Shown here: positions 56,773 through 64,000 of the stretch, in pieces
How the letters are laid out: the number at the start of each line of letters is the position of its first letter
How positions within the stretch are numbered: position 1 is the stretch's first letter
Source: Branchiostoma floridae
Taxonomy: Eukaryota > Chordata > Leptocardii > Amphioxiformes > Branchiostomatidae
Assembly (NCBI RefSeq): GCF_000003815.2
Contig: NC_049993.1
Span: 3,542,328-3,606,327 of the forward strand
Direction of reading: 5' to 3'
DNA: 64,000 nucleotides
Made by a program: the position numbers and the translations under genes
Notes under the pieces: generated by a model
The model's database searches: none
The model's input: the letters and a program-made list of their open reading frames with translations, nothing else
Told to the model about the DNA's origin: nothing

Positions 56773-57389
56773 ACCTGCTTGAAAAAAAGCAGGTATTGAT
56801 TCTGGTAGGGATCTTTGTGATTCCGGACCGATATCTTTAGAACCTCCGGATGGATTGCAATCACGTTTGCTATGGGGATAGATTTTGTGAGCCATTGTGC
56901 TATAGCGCTCATTAGAAGTTTGCTGCAGTTTTGTGGTTCGTTTTAAAAAATATGTTTACACCTTTTTTTTTTCCTTTTTTGAGTAGAGTGGTCCCAGTAA
57001 CTGATAGCCAGCTGGGCAATTAGGCACCACTGTGTGCGGGGTGAATCACTGTATACACATTAGGGATATGAAGCCGATAGCTGCACAGTCTAGTAGAAAG
57101 AGTAACTGTGACCATCCCTGTCACCTCTGTATGGAATGAACCAATATATACACATTAGGGATATGTGCCAGGTGCAGATGTAACAATAGGAAATAAAAGG
57201 GAAATGGTAAGGTCACTAGAAATGTGTAGTTTTGGATTTACCATATTTACCACCATTTACCGTAGATATATAAGAACTATGATGGAGTAATTTTGCCAGA
57301 CGTCAAACCATATCAACCCCACAACACACCATACGCACCGTCACAAAACAGAATATTTCATGCAGGTTTGAGCTTTCAGACTCTTGTTT
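56773..57389 (+). mobile_element. Small hairpin-ended Helentron-like element, second family
   Basis: 5' hairpin CCTGCTTGAAAAAAAGCAGG; 3' TTTCATGCAGG (inverse of CCTGCATGAAA, one mismatch to the 5' end), then GAGCTTTCAGACTC with a GAG/CTC stem, ending CTTGTTT. The layout and body phrases (TCCGGATGGATTG; CTATAGCGCTC; TTTGCTGCAG) parallel the larger elements at 35169, 47318 and 49908 with a different stem sequence. 617 bp, non-coding. Confidence 0.6.
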
Positions 57390-57849
57390 GTTTATGTTCC
57401 TTGATTGATATCACTTGTAAATTGTACTGCTGCCATTGACATCTATGATTTTCACTTGAATATTAAGTTACAAAGCATGATGAACTGCTATATACTTCAC
57501 ATACATGCCTTACCTTTTGTGTTAGATCCACTTTTGGTGGGTCGCTACTTTAATAGAGGTGACTGGCTTTAGATGAAAGGGGTAATCATTGAAAATCAAG
57601 TTCAAAATTGAATGTAACTCGACGTAAATATCACTTGCATTTTTGGCAAAGAGGAAAGTTTTACTACTAAATCGATGTCCAACGTCTCATATCAGTATGG
57701 CATGGTCATAAGAAAAAGAAGGGAAATTGCATTATTTTCAGGATAGGTCTTAAGCATTTTCGACAAATGTTATCAAAGTTGTGTAAAAACAAAACATTTT
57801 GGCTTTTTTTATTCTGTATTTCTGATAGCCTGTACTGGCAGTGACAAGT

Positions 57850-58055
57850 TTTTCAGTTCTTTCAACATTACTGCTATTCTATTAAAGGAAAAAATGTTAT
57901 GTAATTTAGCATATCTTTCGTGATAAAATATTCCTAATATTTACTAATTTAATGACGTAATCGGCCAAAATCCAACATGGCAGACCATATTGCCAGATTA
58001 AGTATAACTAGCTTATTATCCAGATAAACCAAAAAAGCCGGTCTGAATAGGGTTG
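57850..58055. mobile_element. Right-end fragment of a CCCTATTCAGACC-type MITE
   Basis: Ends in CCGGTCTGAATAGGGTT and keeps an internal phrase ('atgacgtaatcggccaaaat', 'aacatggc') resembling the element at 5319-6247. No left end is visible and the final TTAA has become TTGG. Confidence 0.6.
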
Positions 58056-59580
58056 GATCAAAGGATGCTGCTTGCAACTAACGCGAGTGCCTACTTTGAT
58101 TGCATGAATTGTACGAATGCTTGCAGAGTAGAGATACACAGAAAAATTAGCAAGAAAGTACAATATCTGTTCGATCGAATTGAATGTAACTTCATCAGAT
58201 AAAGAAGCAAAAAGTCTGACGGTAAAAGGTATCAATCAAATCTTCGTATTGATTCTGGTTAGAATTCAAAATAGCCTGCTCGGAAGAAGAAAAAATACCG
58301 GCTGTATTCATCTATTTTCAGGATTTGTCACATGTCAACAAACTTATCTAAATTTCCGACAAGTGTTATCGTATCAAATTTTTATGTAATCACAGTTGGG
58401 CCGAAAAATGTGACTGGCACTTTGGAGGAAACATTTTTTTTTTCAACTTCAACACTAAATCAAATGACTACCTTGTAAAATCAACTCTACAGCGAAATAT
58501 TTGTCCGACGATTTGACTCGAATAAACTTTGATTGACTTGCTATTTCAGCATGTGTCTTTATTTTATACTGACAAGTTAAGTAGCATTTGTTGTCATCTG
58601 CTAAATGTGACACCAATCATTTCAAGTACATCAAGCAAGCCTAAGAAACAAAACACAAAACAAATTATTCTTTCATTCCCTTCCCTTGTAATAATAGTCC
58701 TTTGTAAGATAGATAAGTCTTCAACAAGCTACACACAATCACTGATAGATATAGGTCCAGCGCTGTTCCTCGCATGATAAGGCTACTGAATGCTTGATTT
58801 CCCTTGCTTGACACACAATCTTTGTGTTTTGAACTATTAATCTCAAAGATTTATACAATATATGAATGAAAATATCCTATGATTCTATGAACAGTTTTAA
58901 TTTCAATGTCTCGTATCTGTATGGCCTGTAATGGTCATGTTGATGTCACTAATCGATGTTTTTAATCTGTGTACCGTACAGTAGTGCTTTTGATCGACAT
59001 TTTTTTAAACTCGTGTAATGCTATATGTATTTTAATAATCAGGGTCATCAGCAATATCTTACTTAACTTTTGTCGATTTTAATACTATAAAGTTTCCCAC
59101 GCAATTCAGCCCGAGCTAGCAACAGCCACCATTTCGTTACCTTTTGATATACGCAATTTAGAATTCGTTCGTTGAATAGTTGCTAGTTCGTCTTTTGGTC
59201 AATCATGAAGTTCGACGTTCCAATCATGACATCTTACCATTGAAGGTGAAGAAACACAGGTAGAAACTCCGGTTTTCAGACGAGCACGAGAAGGAGCAAA
59301 TTGCCATGATATTCTATTCTCGTCCTTTTAACGAGATTCAAATGTCGCACAGTCAAAGAGTGAAACATGATAAAACACTCAAACGACGGTATTACAAAGG
59401 CATCCCCGAGGTAATGCCTTCTCTATCTTGGGAGACGCATGTAGAAGTCAGAAAAGAGCAGGATGAGGCTATAGAAATCCACTTAAGTCTTCAATAGTTT
59501 ATAATAGAGATACCATTCCTAGTGCGTAGCATTAGAGATGTTATTCCTAGCGCATACTCTTAAGGGATCATGACAGCTCA

Positions 59581-60682
59581 GTCACAGGCAGTTTAAGGCC
59601 TGTGACAATTTTGGTCGAACATGAAATTCGAACCACTGCGTGACCTCAGGTAAACCCCGCCGGGCCGGAGCGTTTTTAGAACGGTCCAATGTCAGTACCT
59701 AATGTTACATTGCGAAAACAGGAACTTACGATGCACGGGCCACACTAACTACTTTTCTTGAGACTTATTAATGTTGCATGCTAAAGATATTGATCTAGTA
59801 TTTATCAAATATCGGCATAACTAGAAGCGGTTAACAAAAGGGCACCCCCGCGAGAGCTGCAAGTGGTACAGTCCGAACATGTGTTCCGACCCCCCGGGGT
59901 GTGGAGTGGCGGGAAAACAGCGAGGCGCTCATACTTCAAGGAAACAGCAAAATGATGCTATAAATCGGTATTTCTAGCCCAAAATGATTGTATGCCAGTT
60001 GACTGATGCCTTATAAGGCTACTGCTTGCGAAATTTCGCATTGATACAACAGCGATTTAACAGATACAGCCATAAAACATTCATATTTTACTATCGGTTA
60101 ACGTTATGTACAGTCAAACATGTCTTACTTGGGCGCAGTTCTTGTAGGGTAAGTAGTGTTTCGTCGGCCCCTGCCCACATCAGGGCACCAGTTTTATTAC
60201 GAGTTTTGGGCAGATTTAGGTTCATTAAACCTTAGACCTTCAGAAATCAAGCGGGTCTTCTTGCAATATCTTTAATTTCCGTGGCTGTATTGATATTTGT
60301 ACGAAAAATACCAAAAAATTGTCAAAAAATTCTGTTTTTGGCCCAAAATTGAGCCTTACCTAGGTATAGCGGCACGATCCCCAGGCATATTAGATATCAC
60401 AGAGATATAATCTATTACTCCAGAAAATATGACTCAGTTAGACAATCATTTCATAGTGGGCACAGACCCATTTTAATAGCATCCCTATTTTTTACCCAAA
60501 AATGGTTTTTTAAACCCAAAATATTGAGGATGCACAATTTTCTTGTCATCATATTTTGAATATGGGTGAATTACGTTAACTGGCCAAAAATTGTTGAAAA
60601 CAGATGGTTACATCGAAAGTTATGGCCATATAACTGCTCGACTGAGAATCTACAGGTGTCACAGGCCTTAAACTGCCTGTGG
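59581..60682. mobile_element. TIR element with CACAGGCAGTTTAAGGCCTG ends
   Basis: The left GTCACAGGCAGTTTAAGGCC and the right inverse GGCCTTAAACTGCCTGTGG bound about 1.1 kb. Each end is itself partly palindromic. No transposase frame was found. Flanking duplication is unclear. Confidence 0.55.
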
Positions 60683-60735
60683 TGGAAAGTCTTATGATGT
60701 GTCAGTCCCTGTTTGACGCACAGCAGGTAAGTCAC

Positions 60736-60908
60736 GCCTATCCGCCTTAAGAACCTACGTCGTTCTTTATTGTACTCTCTGTTAATCTTCTGAATCGAGA
60801 CACGTCTTAATTGATATCCCGCAATAAATAAGACGTCAGACAGGTAATTGAGCTCAGGTGTGTAATTGTATTGTCGCATTATCTTACCATCTTCGTCCAC
60901 GAGGTGCT
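60736..60908 (-). other. Exon-like open segment of unknown identity
   Basis: On the minus strand acceptor TTGGACTTACAG is followed by 57 open codons (EHLVDEDGKIMRQYNYTPEL, then charged residues RREYNKERRR-like) to a possible donor GTGACT. Codon content looks protein-like, but there are no partner exons and no recognised domain. It may be a relic of a transposon or an isolated exon. Confidence 0.2.
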
Positions 60909-61030
60909 CTGTAAGTCCAATTACTTACAAGAGCTGAATGAGAAATTGGTGAGGAAGAAACGAATAGAAATTCAAACGACGACAACGTGCTGTGAATATG
61001 ACAAGAAGTAACGAAAAGCAGTTGAAATGT

Positions 61031-62012
61031 TCACGATGGTCAAATTTGGCCCCAAAATTTCCAGACTTCTATATGGGGTATTAGAACACGAATTATGTTC
61101 GATCTGACGTGATCGAACAGAACGGGCGTTCTATTGGAGGTCACCCGCGGTCACCCGCAGGTTGTTACAGTAAACACGCAGAAAACGCCCTTACTTTCCC
61201 GGGTGCCGTGCGTCAGAGGAACAACAAACATTTTCACAAATAAAAACCACAATCTGGCCAGGTTAATTTTGCTGCCGTTCAGTTTGAAACATGTGACATG
61301 TAACAAAGCTGCTGGCGTCATTATTGGTGACATTGAATGTTACAACACTTGTTTACGGCGGTATCAATTACTATATATCACTATCAGTGCGACTCGACAT
61401 AGGACCAAACATGGTATTTAAATCGCTTGCAAAACGCGTGCAAATCAACTCTTTCAGGACTTATATTGTCGACAACTAATATCTCCAGCCTTGTGTCTTA
61501 GGGATTTTCGGAACATGGAGGCAATTTTGAATTACGAGTCTTTGAGTGTAAAAACTTGAAAAAATTACGATTTTTCGACCTTATATTGGCTATAAAAATA
61601 GTTTTAAGTAGAAGTTGAAAAATCCCTAAGACAGAAAGTTTGATCTTAATATCATTACCTATGTGAAATAAAAGATTTGGATTTTCAGTCAAATTTAGGA
61701 CCAATCTAAATATGGTATTTGTTTTTTTGGCGCACCGAACACCCTTTCTAAATCAACCAACTATGCACATTTCAGAAGACATTGAGACAAAACTGTGTAG
61801 CACATGTACACGGTAAGACTTGACGTGTACACACTGCCAGTTTTCATTTAATATCGACAAGGCATGTGCGAGAGGTTGTTTTTCAAACTATCACGATATG
61901 TTAGAAGATGTTTCAGTCACCGTCAGCCCTCCGCGGGGACCGCGCGGGAGCTCCGGTAACCCGATACTCTGGGTTCGAATGGAAACTTTTCGGCCAAATT
62001 TGACCATCGTGA
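61031..62012. mobile_element. TIR element with TCACGATGGTCAAATTTGGCC ends, with inner foldback
   Basis: Left TCACGATGGTCAAATTTGGC and right inverse GCCAAATTTGACCATCGTGA bound about 980 bp. Inside, TGTCTTAGGGATTTT (61494) and its inverse AAAATCCCTAAGACA (to 61632) form a second, nested inverted pair. No coding frame. Confidence 0.65.
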
Positions 62013-62160
62013 GAGTTGGATTGTCAAAAATTTGTCAAAAAGTTCATTTTTGTTTTGGAAATTAAAGTAAGAGTTCAACTTAGATGAGAGCGACATCTTT
62101 CAATACAGATTAAGTTTCAAGTTAAAATTGTAGTGCGACAGGAGTAATACTGCATTGAAG

Positions 62161-63990
62161 CTAGTTGATAAAAAGGAGATAGTCGATCAGCCGGTTGGGT
62201 AGAGGAAGTGTCCTTACGTGCTGTAGTCTCTCTGGTCCGATGATGTGCCTGATGCGTCTTCTGCACTGCCATTTCAGGAGAACTAGAGAAGGAACACAGC
62301 AAGTGTTTGATCGTAGAGTGCAGCGGGGATAGAACCTTTCCCTATTTATTGTGTAATTAGATTCGTGCATTTACTATTCCACTATGTAAAGTATTAATTT
62401 TAGCCTGGAGTTAGCAAAACATTTTACGCCATCAAAAACATCTTAAGAATGGAATATCATAAATTAAAGATGGTGTACGTAAACCGGGTAAAGCATGGCA
62501 GCATATTCAAAATAACATTTACATATGAATGTATACCTGGATATCTTTGAAATAAAGGTTAACACTTTTAAGAGATAGTTTAACATAAGAACAGCCCACA
62601 AGTATCTTAAATCAATTTAGGCAGACTGTGTGGCTTTATCTTACTGTTGTTAATGATCGACACAACACGCTAAAACACTAAAACACATAGTATTATACTA
62701 CACACACACACACACATGTATATACACACACGTGTTCACCCAAACACACAGACATACATCACACAATCACTACATGTGCATACAAACATTCGCACACGCA
62801 TACTCATACACACCAGGGTTGTAGCCAGCCTGAAATCATTTTCAGTCCCCTTGATTTTGAATGGGAATCCTATCGAGCACCAAAGGCATGGCGTGACGTT
62901 GCGCGTCATTTCTAGGGGGTCTGGGTCCCAGAAACTTTTTAAATCAAGACCCTCTGAACCACTATTTCCTGCATTTTGAGGTGCAAATGTTGCTTGTAGA
63001 CTTAGATGTTCAATGGCATCTGTTTTGGTGAAGAAGAACACATGGGTTTCAGTTTTTTTTTTTATATCTTTACATGTCAATTTTTGTCTGTCCCAGGGGA
63101 CGGAATGGGGAATTTTTTTTCAGTCCCCTGCTGCAAAATTCCTTCAAAGGACTGAAGGGCATGTGCTGGCTACAACCCTGATACACACACAAACACCGTA
63201 CATACATACGACTAGGTATACACACCTATACATTCAAGTACAAACACATACACACACATACGAATACGAACCGACACAGATATTGAAGACTGGTACTTGC
63301 ACAACCAATAAGTAATAGGAAAGTGCTCACCGACATTTTAGATATTTGTACCATCTTCCGAACCATATTTTTGTCTTACCCTGTGTGAAAACAATTACAT
63401 GAATTATTCTTAAGTTAAGAAAAAGTGCTGTTAGATAAGGGTTATAAAAAGTTGATCCCATTTAATGCATTTTATCGAAAGCTTTACCGTTTTAAGAAGT
63501 TCAAATTCAGAAAAAGTACTTTGGTCTTACTTGGTACTCTCGAAAAGCTTTCAGCACGGCCTCTCTATGTTCACGTGTAACAGGCTCTCGACATCCTAAA
63601 TGCTGTCCAACTGATTCTTCTGCTGTTTTACTGTCCTGGTAACAAAAAGAGTGAACGTTTCGTTATGGAGCTCATAAGGAGTGTTTACGAGGCCGGCAAC
63701 AGCCTGCTACAGTTGCAAAGTCAAACCGATGAGACGTCGGGAAGTTTACAGGCGGTTTTGGCGACGCCTCTGGAACGGAGCGTCCCTTTTGCCTTTTGGA
63801 TGCATATCAATTATTAAATCCAACACATTAAAATCGTGTGACGACCTACATTAAATATGATAAAGTCTCAAGGTGAAAAAAAAATGTTAAGTACTTTGTT
63901 TTGAATAGTGCTGTCGGCACCGGCCGTCAGAAGCTCTTTGACACACTCGGGATGACCATATGTAGCAGCATTGTGTAGGGCGGTGTTTCC
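62161..63990 (-). CDS. Ankyrin-repeat and SOCS-box (ASB-like) protein, gene B, 3' part
   Basis: Read right to left, the gene continues beyond the window. Visible exons: 63895-63990 (96 bp, NTALHNAATYGHPECVKELL then TAGADSTIQNK), 63531-63635 (105 bp, DSKTAEESVGQHLGCREPVT ...) and SOCS-box exon 62161-62282 (LLKWQCRRRIRHIIGPERLQ then LPLPNRLIDYLLFIN, stop). Lengths and boundaries equal those of gene A. The reading frame is intact in all three exons, so it is probably functional. As in gene A, the phase from 63531-63635 to the SOCS exon does not close without another exon. Confidence 0.78.
62814..63180. mobile_element. hAT-type MITE with 8-bp target duplication
   Basis: Perfect 16-bp terminal inverted repeats CAGGGTTGTAGCCAGC / GCTGGCTACAACCCTG, starting with CAGGG as in hAT elements. 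Identical 8-bp flanks ATACACAC lie at 62806-62813 and 63181-63188. 367 bp, non-coding. The paralogous intron of gene A has a single ATACACAC (about 10751-10758) and no insert. Confidence 0.9.
63331..63380 (-). other. 50-nt exon-like segment in ASB-like gene B
   Basis: The counterpart of 10891-10940: acceptor TTGTTTTCACACAG, 50 bases (GKTKIWFGRWYKYLKC in phase 0), donor GTGAGC. It differs at seven positions from the gene A segment yet keeps both splice sites and an open frame. Confidence 0.4.
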
Positions 63991-64000
63991 CTGTAAAACA

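Larger units (their letters stand above)
56386..62160. other. Tail-to-tail spacer between the polycystin and second ASB-like genes
   Basis: Contains the polycystin 3' untranslated region (no clear polyadenylation signal in the first 600 bases), a small hairpin-ended element (56773-57389), a TTAA-MITE fragment (57850-58055), two TIR elements (59581-60682 and 61031-62012) and one weak exon-like frame (60736-60908, minus). Nothing recognisable in 58056-59580. Confidence 0.5.
62064..64000. repeat. Segmental duplicate of about 9260-12940
   Basis: The whole stretch aligns in order and orientation with the 3' part of ASB-like gene A: SOCS exon, CA-rich intron, 50-nt exon-like segment, exon 63531-63635 and ankyrin exon 63895-63990, with similarity extending through introns. 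The gene A copy is longer because of a MITE (11475-12376) and an expanded microsatellite; this copy has its own hAT insertion. Confidence 0.85.

Overview
This window is animal (eukaryotic) genomic DNA, most likely from a lancelet (Branchiostoma). The evidence is: multi-exon genes with GT-AG (and two GC-AG) introns, families expanded in lancelets (NXPE-type esterases, polycystin-1-like proteins with sushi/EGF modules, ankyrin-SOCS genes), and a very high load of short non-autonomous transposons, foldback hairpins and poly-G runs. The species call is inference; the gene-family calls rest on motifs read from translated exons with matching splice phases. Two assembly gaps are present (14047-14146 and 28635-29220).

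Layout: (1) 2011-8795, + strand: a six-exon NXPE-family gene (836 aa by my splicing) with a Golgi-type signal anchor, a 13-copy 16-residue Ser/Thr/Asn repeat, and a PC-esterase domain with GDS and DxxH motifs. (2) 9351-17972, - strand: an ankyrin-repeat/SOCS-box (ASB-like) gene, tail-to-tail with NXPE. (3) 17973-24981: a repeat-rich spacer with nested TTAA-type MITEs, tandem repeats and a signal-peptide-like exon that stops early. (4) 24982-56385, + strand: a 33-exon polycystin-1-like gene (1963 aa by my splicing; the phases of all 33 exons agree). It encodes a signal peptide, a Cys-rich module, two sushi domains, two EGF domains, a mucin-like linker, GAIN/GPS, 11 membrane spans, PLAT, and a polycystin extracellular domain. 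(5) 56386-62160: spacer with mobile elements. (6) 62161-63990, - strand: the 3' part of a second ASB-like gene, a duplicate of gene 2, running off the window.

The most unusual structures are as follows. Intron 21 of the polycystin gene holds an array of four 12-nt units, each flanked by an acceptor and a donor and each able to add four residues in frame inside the PLAT domain. Three ~2.2-2.6 kb elements plus divergent relatives carry a 5' hairpin whose stem changes by compensatory substitution and an inverted match near the 3' end, resembling non-autonomous Helentrons. A hAT-type MITE with a perfect 8-bp target duplication sits in one ASB copy, with the empty site still visible in the other. 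No shared pathway links the genes; NXPE and polycystin products are both predicted to enter the secretory route, and the ASB products would be cytosolic substrate adaptors of Cullin-RING ubiquitin ligases.
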